Of a stretch of 64,000 nucleotides of DNA, positions 16,322 through 24,915 are shown in pieces (position 1 is the stretch's first letter; every line of letters starts with the position of its first letter). The notes below the pieces were generated by a model. It worked only from the letters and a program-made list of their open reading frames with translations, did no database searches and was not told the origin of the DNA. The position numbers and the translations under genes were made by a program. Source of the stretch: Shewanella sp. c952 (GTDB lineage: Bacteria; Pseudomonadota; Gammaproteobacteria; Enterobacterales; Shewanellaceae); assembly GCF_019654975.1 (NCBI RefSeq), contig NZ_BPEW01000006.1, positions 1-64,000 of the forward strand, given 5' to 3'.

Positions 16322-19168
16322 ATGTCAATAGAATCATCTAAAGTACAAGCTAACAAAGGTACTTTTAAAGTACATGCTTTAGCATTAGCTTGCACTGCTA
16401 TACTCTTTCCTAGTGCTGCATTAGCATCTGGGGAAGTCGCGCCAACAGCGAAAGAAACCACCAAAGCGGCACACGGTAATGACTTAAAAAGTCGTTTTGA
16501 AAAGGGCGCGAATGTGCCTGGTAAGCAACAAAATGCTGAAAAGACCCAGCGTCAGAACATAGATAAAAATAAACAAAAGAAAGTTGAAGGCCCAATGGGG
16601 GCTGTAGGCCCTGCAGCTGAAGCAGAAGAGAACATGTGTAGTCGTGAGCTTGCCGATTTAAGTGGCCAAGCATTATTTGATTTTGTTCGACAAGCCGACA
16701 TCTCTTGTATCTCAGTGCTTTATTCTAGAAATGATGCGGTATCGGTTGCGGCTTACCAAACTGCAAATGTAGTTTCTGTTGCGAACCAGGTAAAAAATAT
16801 TGCCGCTACCTATGACAGCAGCAATGGCAATGAAATGCGTAACCTGTTCTATTTTTTACGCGGCGCCTTTTATATTGAGTTTTATAATGATGATTTAACC
16901 TACGGTGATACACAGGCGGCTGATGCAGTTTATGGGGCGTTAGTTGAGTATTCGAAAAACCCCAAATTGTTTGATTTAAGCTCGACTGCCGGTGACACCT
17001 TGATGGAGTTTTTCACTTCATGGGCGAGTGCCGATCGTGTTTTAGAAAGCGTGCCAGTGATCACCGATTACTTACAAAGGTTTAATGCAGACTTTTTGGC
17101 AAGCAATCGCCACCGTGCAGCAATGACCAGTGCCCTAACTACGCTTTATTACGGTAGCTGGGAAGAAGACTACAACAGTAAAGCCATGGAACATGGTGAG
17201 CTGATTGATGCGTTGCTGAATATCGCGACAGCCGATTACATTATAAACTCTAATTACCAATATGAATCAACGGACGCCTTTCATGAATTTGGTCGTTTCT
17301 ATGAGTATCAAGCCTATTGGGATCTACCTCAAAGCTTAAAAACACGTCTTAATGACGGTGTGCAACTTTACATGAGTAAATTTGAGCGCATGTCTGCACA
17401 GTGGGCTGACGCCGCGGGTTACCTTGATTATTACAATTCAGGTGACTGTGAGCAGTTTGGTATTTGTGGTTGGGAAGAGGAGCTTGAGCAAACGGCTCTA
17501 CCTATAAACTACAACTGTAGTGACACTATCTATATTCGTGCGCAACAGTTAACCAATGATGAGCTTCAAGCATCATGTGATTTGATGGGCGGTGAAGAAA
17601 CACTATTCCATAATGTACTCGCTACTGGCTACCAGCCTGTTGCTGATGACTTAAATGAGAGTCTTGAGGTCAATATTTTCGATAGTTATGATGATTATGC
17701 GCAGTATGCCAGCGTCATCTTTGGAATTAACACTAACAATGGTGGGATGTACTTAGAAGGTACGCCGTCGCAAGAGGGCAACCAGGCACGATTTATTGCT
17801 CATGAAGCAACTTGGACTGATGAGATCTTGGTGTGGAACCTCAAGCATGAGTATGTTCATTATCTAGATGGTCGTTTTAACCTCTATGGCGCATTTAACT
17901 ACTTTGATATTGATACGGGTAAGTCAGTTTGGTGGACTGAAGGTTTAGCCGAGTATATTTCTAAGCAAAATCGTAACGATGGGGCTGTTGATATGGGGCG
18001 CTCACAGGCTTACAGCCTAAGTGAGATTTTGGCGAATACTTATAACAGTGGTTCGGACCGTGTTTACGCCTGGGGTTACTTAGCGGTTCGTTTCCTATTC
18101 GAAAACCACAGAAGTGATGTCGATGCCTTATTGGTGCTAGCGCGTGGCGGTGATGTCGATGGCTGGTTAACTTATATCGATAATACGATTGGCCAAAATT
18201 ATAATAGTGAATGGAATTCTTGGTTGGGATCAGTGACCAGTAATGATGATTCAATTGACACCGGTATTACTCCGCCAGTTGACTCTGATGGCGATGGCAT
18301 ACCTGATAGTCAAGATGCGTTCCCGAACGATCCAACTGAAACGTCAGACACCGATGGTGACGGCGTAGGTGATAACGCTGATGTCTTCCCAACAGATCCT
18401 ACTGAGTGGACTGATTCTGACGGTGATGGAATTGGTGACAACGCTGATACTGATGGGCCAGTTGACCCAGTTGAGCATTGCGGCGCAGCCACTATTAGAG
18501 ATGGCAAGCTAACTCAAGAAAATGTTGAGTGTGTTGAAGGCAGCGATATTAATTACTTCTACACCTATGTTGAAGAAGATAATACGCCGCTTTATATCAC
18601 AACATCGGGTGGTGAAGGTGATGTTGATTTGTTCTTTAACCAAGATATTTGGGCTAAGCCATTAGACTTTGATGCGAGATCAGAAAATGATGGTAACGAA
18701 GAGTCGCTAAGCGTGATAGCTAACCGTGGTTGGGTATATATCAGCTTACTAGCGAACCAAGATTTTAATGGTGTAAGCCTTAAAGTTAGCCTTACAGAAG
18801 GCGGCGATACAGGAACCACTCCGGTAGCTGTTGCTGATGCTTGTGCAACACAATCTCCATACGGTTATGGCGGTGTCGAGTTTGGTGAAGCGATTTGTAT
18901 CGAAGATGGTCACTCTAGCTACTACTTCTATGTTCCAGCTGGAACAGAAGAAGTGAGTGTTGCAAGTGGCCACGGTAGCGGCGATGTTAATCTTTATGGC
19001 AATAGCCAAACATGGGCAAACCCAAGCTCGTATGAAGTTAAGTCTGAAAACCAAGGTAATGGCGAAAGCTTGACGATTAGTGCTCCAGCAGAAGGTTGGT
19101 ATTACATCAGTGCTGAAGGAGCGCCATCTAGCACTGGGGCAAGCTTGGTTGTTAGTGTGAAAAACTAA
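16322..19168 (+). CDS. Secreted collagenase (peptidase M9) with calcium-binding repeats and two PPC domains
   Basis: 948 aa from the ATG at 16322, preceded by GGAG six bases upstream (a TTG at 16310 would add four residues). Signal peptide to about residue 36 (ending ALA-S). M9N-like activator region about 80-290, then the M9 catalytic domain: zinc motif HEYVHYLDGRFNLYG (His509, Glu510, His513) and third ligand Glu540 in WWTEGLAEYI. Residues about 640-715 hold three DxDGDGxxDxxD-type thrombospondin-3 calcium repeats, followed by two PPC domains (about 725-825 and 840-945) with matching SGGEGDVDLF and GHGSGDVNLY cores. Vibrio and clostridial collagenases share this plan. It probably digests collagen or gelatin outside the cell after type II secretion. 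Monocistronic with its own terminator. Confidence 0.92.
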   Translation: MSIESSKVQANKGTFKVHALALACTAILFPSAALASGEVAPTAKETTKAAHGNDLKSRFEKGANVPGKQQNAEKTQRQNIDKNKQKKVEGPMGAVGPAAEAEENMCSRELADLSGQALFDFVRQADISCISVLYSRNDAVSVAAYQTANVVSVANQVKNIAATYDSSNGNEMRNLFYFLRGAFYIEFYNDDLTYGDTQAADAVYGALVEYSKNPKLFDLSSTAGDTLMEFFTSWASADRVLESVPVITDYLQRFNADFLASNRHRAAMTSALTTLYYGSWEEDYNSKAMEHGELIDALLNIATADYIINSNYQYESTDAFHEFGRFYEYQAYWDLPQSLKTRLNDGVQLYMSKFERMSAQWADAAGYLDYYNSGDCEQFGICGWEEELEQTALPINYNCSDTIYIRAQQLTNDELQASCDLMGGEETLFHNVLATGYQPVADDLNESLEVNIFDSYDDYAQYASVIFGINTNNGGMYLEGTPSQEGNQARFIAHEATWTDEILVWNLKHEYVHYLDGRFNLYGAFNYFDIDTGKSVWWTEGLAEYISKQNRNDGAVDMGRSQAYSLSEILANTYNSGSDRVYAWGYLAVRFLFENHRSDVDALLVLARGGDVDGWLTYIDNTIGQNYNSEWNSWLGSVTSNDDSIDTGITPPVDSDGDGIPDSQDAFPNDPTETSDTDGDGVGDNADVFPTDPTEWTDSDGDGIGDNADTDGPVDPVEHCGAATIRDGKLTQENVECVEGSDINYFYTYVEEDNTPLYITTSGGEGDVDLFFNQDIWAKPLDFDARSENDGNEESLSVIANRGWVYISLLANQDFNGVSLKVSLTEGGDTGTTPVAVADACATQSPYGYGGVEFGEAICIEDGHSSYYFYVPAGTEEVSVASGHGSGDVNLYGNSQTWANPSSYEVKSENQGNGESLTISAPAEGWYYISAEGAPSSTGASLVVSVKN

Positions 19169-19195
19169 CCACTAAAGAGAACTCACCCTGTATTA

Positions 19196-19230
19196 AAGCC
19201 GGCGCGATATAAGCCGGCTTTTTGCTTTTT
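19196..19230 (+). terminator. Terminator of the collagenase gene
   Basis: AAGCCGGC (19196-19203) and GCCGGCTT (19213-19220) with TTTTT following, 28 bp after the stop. Confidence 0.85.
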
Positions 19231-19450
19231 ATTTTTATTTTAAGCCGCGCTATTTGAAACTAAATAGAAACAATTTCATTTTTCTATTGCTTCCTTTTGC
19301 CCTGCATTTATACCAATCAATTAGCCATGTACCTGTATTAATCCAGAATCGCTAAACAGAGATAATAGGTGCAATTGTTATTAGGTCAGGTTAGGTTAAT
19401 GTTTCAGATGTTAACCTGTGACGTAAATTAAGAGATGGATTTTAAAACAC

Positions 19451-20017
19451 ATGATTAAACACTATATTACCGCAGTATTGCTTGGGCTCATGGCGCTGAC
19501 TGGTTGTAGCTCTCAACCTACAGAAGAGTTGCAGGTCATTCGAACCACAATGGTTACCTCTGGCGATCTGTCTCTTATCAATAGCTCCACCAAAGTGTTC
19601 GATTGGCATCCAACCATGTTTGCGGTTCATGCAAATGATGAAGTGAATAAGCAAGTGGTGGTTGCACATATGAAAAGTGCCATCTCAAAAGCTATGCTAG
19701 CCAAAGGCTATCGACAGGCAACAGCGCATGAAACACCAAATATACTGGTTGGGTTTGGCTTAGCATTGGAATCGGAGATGAGTGATAAAGAGATATTAAA
19801 GCGCGCGGGTTTAGTGCCGGGTTTATCGACTCAAGGTGTGGATGATAAATACGAAAAAGGCTCGGTGCTGGTGGCTCTGTTCTCTCCTCATAATCCGCAA
19901 CCTATCTGGCGCGTATTAGCACAAGGCTTTACAGAGTTAGATAAAAATCCGGCCAATAGAGAGCAGCGCTTTGAGCAATTACTATCGACGATGTTGAAAC
20001 CAATTCCTACCGTTTAG
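19451..20017 (+). CDS. DUF4136 domain lipoprotein
   Basis: 188 aa. Lipoprotein signal ending in ALTGC (Cys at about 19). The body has the DUF4136 pattern: FDWHPTMFAV near the start, HMKSAISKAMLAKGYRQ, NILVGFGLALE, and a C-terminal RFEQLLSTMLKPIP segment. DUF4136 proteins are exported lipoproteins of unknown role. An upstream GATGG and AAGAG are weak ribosome sites. It faces the DUF2797 gene across a shared bidirectional terminator. Confidence 0.85.
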   Translation: MIKHYITAVLLGLMALTGCSSQPTEELQVIRTTMVTSGDLSLINSSTKVFDWHPTMFAVHANDEVNKQVVVAHMKSAISKAMLAKGYRQATAHETPNILVGFGLALESEMSDKEILKRAGLVPGLSTQGVDDKYEKGSVLVALFSPHNPQPIWRVLAQGFTELDKNPANREQRFEQLLSTMLKPIPTV

Positions 20018-20037
20018 TGGCTTAAAACATTATAAAT

Positions 20038-20080
20038 AAAACGCCCTGTTTACCGTTTGGTCTTAGAACAGGGCGTTTTT
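20038..20080. terminator. Bidirectional terminator
   Basis: AAAACGCCCTGTT (20038-20050) pairs with AACAGGGCGTTTTT (20067-20080). It separates the converging DUF4136 and DUF2797 genes. Confidence 0.88.
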
Positions 20081-20105
20081 GTATGCTCACAGCACAGTAT
20101 TGGTA

Positions 20106-20924
20106 TTAATAAGCCACGCTGACTTCGTAAGAGCCAAACTTTCGAACATTAATTACGCCGGTATCAAAGATTAAGTACTGTCCCTTAATGCCTTTCAACA
20201 CACCAGATACTTCAGGTTTTTTATCGAAATTATGCGACGCGATTTTGGTTGGAAATTCGCTTACTGGGAAATGGATCTGCTGGATGGGCTCATCAAGTTG
20301 AGTCACTGCAAATTCACCGTGTTCCGCTGTTATTTCAGCTAGACGCTCAGTTATCTGTGGGATCAGTGTTTGCGCTTGGGCTTTAAGGTCTAAATCATCT
20401 GCATTGCCCTTAAGCATGGTGCGCCAGTTGGTTTTGTCGGCAATCATCTCAGCTAATGCGGTTTCAACGAGACCTGAAATTAAACGCGTTTCGACCTTAA
20501 AGATCGGTAAGCCTTGGGTTGCGCCTTGATCTATCCAACGAGTAGGTAATTGCGTATGACGGGTAATCCCCACTTTTACGCCTGAAGTATTAGATAGATA
20601 AACATAATGCGGCACGAAACAGTTTGCTTCGCCCCAAGAGGGTTCACGACATGTCCCAGCGGCAAAATGACAGGTTTCGGGTTTCATAATACACATATCG
20701 CAACTGGCAAGCTTTTGCATACACACGTAGCAATGGCCTTGCGAATAACTCTTCTTGGTCTTTTTTCCGCAATTACAACAGAGTATTTTGCCGGTGTGTG
20801 TCAGGGTTAATTCAGAGCCGATAAGTGGGTTTAAATCGAGCAACTCTTCACCGACGGGTAATTGATATTGCACCTGTTGATTTTCATCAAGGTGGCTACG
20901 CATTTTTCTGAGTGTTCCAAGCAT
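20106..20924 (-). CDS. DUF2797 family protein (zinc-ribbon plus GIY-YIG-like region)
   Basis: 272 aa. Cysteine-rich N-terminal part with CxxC pairs (CCNCG, CYVC, CDMC) and additional Cys/His residues (CHFAAGTCREPSWGEANC), likely a structural zinc site. It is followed by YVYLSNTSGVKVGITR and TRWIDQGATQGLPI, which resemble the core strand-helix of GIY-YIG nucleases in DUF2797. Function unknown. Monocistronic. Confidence 0.85.
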   Translation of the reverse strand: MLGTLRKMRSHLDENQQVQYQLPVGEELLDLNPLIGSELTLTHTGKILCCNCGKKTKKSYSQGHCYVCMQKLASCDMCIMKPETCHFAAGTCREPSWGEANCFVPHYVYLSNTSGVKVGITRHTQLPTRWIDQGATQGLPIFKVETRLISGLVETALAEMIADKTNWRTMLKGNADDLDLKAQAQTLIPQITERLAEITAEHGEFAVTQLDEPIQQIHFPVSEFPTKIASHNFDKKPEVSGVLKGIKGQYLIFDTGVINVRKFGSYEVSVAY

Positions 20925-21311
20925 GACATTACTTTCTTATTAGGTTTTCGAACAGTCTAACAGATTGTTTGTTGCTATTTGGAATGGTTTTATCGATTGT
21001 TGAAGGGAATAAAGAGCAGTATACCGATAGCGTTTTTTGTTGAACTTTTACAAATGAAGCTAAAGTGAACGCTGCGATCAGTTTTGTATGCTATCAATGG
21101 GTCTTTTGTTCTTAGATGATTATCAATAACCAATAAGGGTCAGTTTATCCGTTTTCAGATATAAGCATGAAAAGGTTGTTTATTGTGTTGCACATGAATA
21201 GATAAGTTACTTTATGCTTTAAATCGGTAAGGCTACATAATATCTTGGTATTTTTAGATATTCATGTCATGTTTGGTATTAAGTTTACATGTCTTAAAGA
21301 GGGGAGGACAG
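20925..21311. other. Intergenic region between divergent DUF2797 and small lipoprotein genes
   Basis: No gene, repeat or clear hairpin seen; AT-rich and presumably carries two divergent promoters. Confidence 0.3.
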
Positions 21312-21704
21312 ATGAAAAAATTGATAATGATCCTGTTAGTTGCATACTCGGTTTCCGGATGTGTTGCAGTCGCAACGGTTGGCAGCGTTATGTACTATAA
21401 AAGTCAAAATCATGAAGTGGCTACCGTTGATATAAAGGCGCCATCAAAGAATGTCTATGCCGCAGTGCTTAAGGCTGTAAAAAACAATCCTAATGTAGTG
21501 CTTGTCGATAAAGATGATGACTATATGCTGGTTGAGCTGCGTCAAAATGACAACGATGGCAGTATTAAAGTCACTGCAATAAACTCAGAACTTTCTCAGT
21601 TGGCAATTACCTCAGGAATTACCTCAGATAATGAAGTGACTCCATTAAAGGCTGTGCTGAAGATCTGTAAAGACTTAGGTGTCGAGTGTAAGGCAAACCA
21701 ATAA
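21312..21704 (+). CDS. Small DUF3568-like or uncharacterised lipoprotein
   Basis: 130 aa from ATG 21312, which has a strong GGGGAGG Shine-Dalgarno; an upstream in-frame ATG at 21264 would put 16 residues before the signal and is rejected. Lipobox VSGC (Cys about 17). The mature part VDIKAPSKNVYAAVLKAVKNNPNVVLVDKDDD reads like a small alpha/beta exported domain that occurs in many short proteobacterial lipoproteins. Family assignment is tentative; function unknown. Confidence 0.7.
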   Translation: MKKLIMILLVAYSVSGCVAVATVGSVMYYKSQNHEVATVDIKAPSKNVYAAVLKAVKNNPNVVLVDKDDDYMLVELRQNDNDGSIKVTAINSELSQLAITSGITSDNEVTPLKAVLKICKDLGVECKANQ

Positions 21705-21823
21705 ATAGGCAGTAATATAGACTTTGTTTAACCAATATTTTTGCTTATCAAAATTTTAAAATTACTTAAGTCGTGGGTTAGCGGGACGCACAGTTGTATT
21801 GCACTACTGTGCTGGTTTTACTT

Positions 21824-21857
21824 AAAAAAAAGCCTACGTTTGAGTAGGCTTTTGTTT
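21824..21857. terminator. Bidirectional terminator
   Basis: AAGCCTAC (21830-21837)/GTAGGCTT (21844-21851), with an A run before and TTTGTTT after. Serves the small lipoprotein gene and gcvR, which converge. Confidence 0.8.
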
Positions 21858-21893
21858 ATAAGAGCTGCTAAATGGATGAACTTACTGGCTCAA

Positions 21894-22394
21894 TTAAGCG
21901 CTAAGTTTGTCCAATACCACATCATCGCCAATCGCATGCAATGCTTCGGTTAATTTATCTTCATGGCTTGTGTCTTTAAGGCCGACATTAAACTCTGCTC
22001 TAAATAGCGCAATACCGGTATGGCTTGCACTTTCATAACGAGTGCTCATATGTTCTATGTTGATCCCTAGCGCACTGATTTTATTTGATATCTCATGCAC
22101 AAGCCCCGGTCTGTCATAGGCGACTAAAGAGTAACTGAGGTGGGTCACTTTATCGGCAATCTTTTTTGTTTTGGCGAAGGTTAATGCCACGCCTTCCAAA
22201 CTTTCTAAGGTCTCAATGAGGTCATCCCAATGAGCAGAAGGTACCTCAAGTAATAAGATAGCAGCAAAGATGCCATCGATATGGCGCAGTTCAGAATCTA
22301 ACCAATTACCGCCATGATGACTTACTGCATGGGCTATTTGTTCGACTAAGCCCTCTCTATCTGTTGCTTGTAGCGTAACTAGATACCTTAACAT
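21894..22394 (-). CDS. gcvR: Glycine cleavage system regulator GcvR-like (two ACT domains)
   Basis: 166 aa with two ACT domains: LVTLQATDREGLVEQIAHAVSHHGGNW at about 4-80 and SYSLVAYDRPGLVHEISNKISALGINIEH at about 92-165. This is the arrangement of GcvR, which binds GcvA in the absence of glycine to repress gcvTHP. The gcv operon is not in this window. It diverges from the phosphate operon, sharing a 180-bp promoter region that carries a Pho box. Confidence 0.8.
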   Translation of the reverse strand: MLRYLVTLQATDREGLVEQIAHAVSHHGGNWLDSELRHIDGIFAAILLLEVPSAHWDDLIETLESLEGVALTFAKTKKIADKVTHLSYSLVAYDRPGLVHEISNKISALGINIEHMSTRYESASHTGIALFRAEFNVGLKDTSHEDKLTEALHAIGDDVVLDKLSA

Positions 22395-22439
22395 ACTGAT
22401 ATAGCTCCATTAATTAATAAGTTAACCGCTGTAACACTA

Positions 22440-22458
22440 GTGTCATTTTTGCGTCATA
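22440..22458 (+). promoter_or_regulatory. Pho box (PhoB operator) of the pstCAB-phoU operon
   Basis: TGTCAT (22441-22446) and CGTCAT (22452-22457) lie exactly 11 bp apart start to start, as in the PhoB consensus CTGTCATAnAnCTGTCAT, with one mismatch in the second half-site. A TAGAAT at 22472-22477 is a plausible -10 box. PhoB would activate the operon at low phosphate. Confidence 0.7.
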
Positions 22459-22574
22459 TAATGCACCACATTAGAATACGTCACTGTAGTGCTTATTTAG
22501 TAACACTACAGTTAGCATAGTCGTTGATACAAGCCCAGTTTAATTTGCTGGCTTTTTAATAATCGAGGTTCTTA

Positions 22575-24830
22575 ATGGAAACTCAGGTATCTCAGCCTGG
22601 ATCTGCTGCAAAAAACCTATTGATAAACAATGGTACTTCGCGCAGAGCAATCATGGACAAAGCAGCCCAAGTTGGTGTCACCGTAGGTGGTACTATGGTA
22701 TTTGTGGCCTTGCTACTGATCTTCTTTTACCTACTTTATGTGGTTAAGCCAATATTTGACAGCGCTGAGGTAGCCCCTGTTGCTAGCGCTCGCTATCATG
22801 ATAGCAAGCCAGCATTAATGGTTGGCAGCGATGAACAAAATGAAGTGATGTACCGTGTATCGCAACTGGGTAAAGTGGACTTCTTTGATACACAAACATC
22901 GCAGCTAATTAGAACTGAACAGATAAATACGCCTGCTGGCTCTCATGTGGTGAGTAGTTCTGCGGCAATGCCGAGTGAGCAGCGTTTTGCACTTGGTTTA
23001 AGTAATGGTCAAGTCATTGTCGCAGCTGTTGAGTTCGGGGTGACTTACCCAGATAACAAGCGCCTTATTACTCCTAAACTGCGTTTTCCTAATGGCAATG
23101 TGCCATTAACCGTAGATGCTGATGGACATGCACTTAACCATTTAGCATTCGATTACAGCAGTGATAAAATGAGCTTTGTTTATCAAGATGAAAACAAAGT
23201 ATGGCGCATCTCTCGTCAAGAAGGCGAAGAGAACATGATGACCGAAGAGGTCGAGTGGGTATCATATGCAGGTACCATCCCTGATGCTCCTGTGAATGTG
23301 CAGCAGCAATTGATGACGCCAGATCAACGCCAATTAATATTGAGCTCCGGTGACAAGCTGTTTGTTTATGATATTCGTGATGCAGAAGCCGTCAGCCTTA
23401 GACAAGTATTAGAGCTGGGACGTGCTAAAACCAAAGTCACTAACGTTAGTCTATTGGCAGGTGCAAGCTCATTGTTGGTCAGTTACGACAGCGGTCTCGT
23501 GCAGCAGTATTTCCAAGTTAATGGTGATCAGGGACGTCAATATCAAGAAATTCGTGATTTCGACAATCATGCAGGCATTAAGAGCGTTGCTTCAGAGTTT
23601 TATCGTAAAAGCTTTGTCACTATCACCGATGATGGCAACCTAAGCCTACTATACACCACCAGTCAACGTGAGCTGTTCTCTGAAAAATTTGACCTTAAAA
23701 ACCCTGGCACTATTGGCTTTAGCCCACGTTCAAATGCATTGGTCGTTGAAGCAGATGGCAAGCTAAACCTGTTTAGTGTTTCCAATACTCACCCTGAAGT
23801 GTCGTGGAGTGCGATGTGGAGTAAGGTGTGGTACGAAGGTTATCCAGAGCCTAAATATGTATGGCAATCAACATCTGGTTCAGACGACTTTGAGGCTAAA
23901 TTAAGCTTAATGCCGTTAGCATTTGGTACCATGAAAGCCGCGTTATATGCGATGTTATTTGCTACACCATTGGCTATCGCTGGCGCGGTTTACACTGCTT
24001 ATTTCATGTCACCTAAAGTACGTGCCATTGTTAAACCAACCATTGAAATTATGGAAGCACTGCCAACCGTGATTCTTGGCTTCTTAGCGGGCCTTTGGTT
24101 AGCTCCGCTGATTGAAGATAATTTGCCCGGTATATTGACCTTGCTGGTATTGCTGCCGGTGTCGGTACTGTCGAGTGCATTTGCTTGGCATAAGTTGCCA
24201 GTAAAGTGGAAACAACGTCTACCTGATACTTACCAAGAGATCATGCTCATTCCAGTGATTCTGTTCATTGGTTGGTTCTCCTTCGCCATAAGCCCTGGTC
24301 TCGAGTCAGCGCTCTTTGGCGGCGATACCCGTATGTTCATTACCAACGAGCTTGGTATCACCTTCGACCAACGTAATGCCTTAGTCGTTGGTATTGCCAT
24401 GGGCTTTGCAGTGATTCCGACCATTTTCTCAATCGCAGAAGATGCAGTGTTCTCTGTGCCACGTCACCTCTCAAACGGAAGTTTGGCGTTAGGTGCAACC
24501 ACATGGCAAACACTAACAAGAGTGGTATTACTAACTGCTAGCCCTGGTATTTTCTCTGCGGTAATGATGGGACTTGGCCGTGCCGTTGGCGAAACCATGA
24601 TTGTGCTGATGGCCACCGGTAACACGGCGATTATGGAGTGGAGTGTTTTTGAGGGGATGAGAACGCTAGCTGCCAACATCGCGGTTGAGATGCCGGAATC
24701 TGCTATTGGCAGTTCGCACTACCGTGTACTGTTCCTTGCTGCATTTGTACTGTTTATCTTTACCTTCTTCTTCAACACGATTGCAGAAGTGGTGAGACAA
24801 CGTCTACGTGAACGCTATAGCTCACTGTAA
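22575..24830 (+). CDS. pstC: Phosphate ABC transporter permease PstC (large form)
   Basis: 751 aa, against about 320 for E. coli PstC. One N-terminal membrane helix (about 38-58), then a periplasmic insertion of roughly 380 residues with short repeated beta strands reminiscent of a beta-propeller (LGLSNGQVIVAAVEF, LLVSYDSGLVQQYFQ, SFVTITDDGNLSLLY). The conventional permease domain runs from about 450 to the end, with the EAA-type loop LSNGSLALGATTWQTLTRVVL and GLGRAVGETMIVLMATG. It forms the channel with PstA and is driven by PstB. First gene of pstC-pstA-pstB-phoU. Large PstC/PstA forms are familiar in Shewanella and Vibrio; the role of the insertion is not known to me. Confidence 0.9.
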   Translation: METQVSQPGSAAKNLLINNGTSRRAIMDKAAQVGVTVGGTMVFVALLLIFFYLLYVVKPIFDSAEVAPVASARYHDSKPALMVGSDEQNEVMYRVSQLGKVDFFDTQTSQLIRTEQINTPAGSHVVSSSAAMPSEQRFALGLSNGQVIVAAVEFGVTYPDNKRLITPKLRFPNGNVPLTVDADGHALNHLAFDYSSDKMSFVYQDENKVWRISRQEGEENMMTEEVEWVSYAGTIPDAPVNVQQQLMTPDQRQLILSSGDKLFVYDIRDAEAVSLRQVLELGRAKTKVTNVSLLAGASSLLVSYDSGLVQQYFQVNGDQGRQYQEIRDFDNHAGIKSVASEFYRKSFVTITDDGNLSLLYTTSQRELFSEKFDLKNPGTIGFSPRSNALVVEADGKLNLFSVSNTHPEVSWSAMWSKVWYEGYPEPKYVWQSTSGSDDFEAKLSLMPLAFGTMKAALYAMLFATPLAIAGAVYTAYFMSPKVRAIVKPTIEIMEALPTVILGFLAGLWLAPLIEDNLPGILTLLVLLPVSVLSSAFAWHKLPVKWKQRLPDTYQEIMLIPVILFIGWFSFAISPGLESALFGGDTRMFITNELGITFDQRNALVVGIAMGFAVIPTIFSIAEDAVFSVPRHLSNGSLALGATTWQTLTRVVLLTASPGIFSAVMMGLGRAVGETMIVLMATGNTAIMEWSVFEGMRTLAANIAVEMPESAIGSSHYRVLFLAAFVLFIFTFFFNTIAEVVRQRLRERYSSL

Positions 24831-24915
24831 CCGCTTATTTATATGGATGTTGAGATGATACTGAATATGTTTTTAATCAATAAGAAGTCGCTTGTCGCCG
24901 TAAGAGGTTTAGCTA

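Noticed and set aside
22457..22462. TATAAT overlapping the Pho box as the -10 of pstC
   Set aside because: It overlaps the second PhoB half-site, too close for a PhoB-activated promoter; TAGAAT at 22472 has better spacing.
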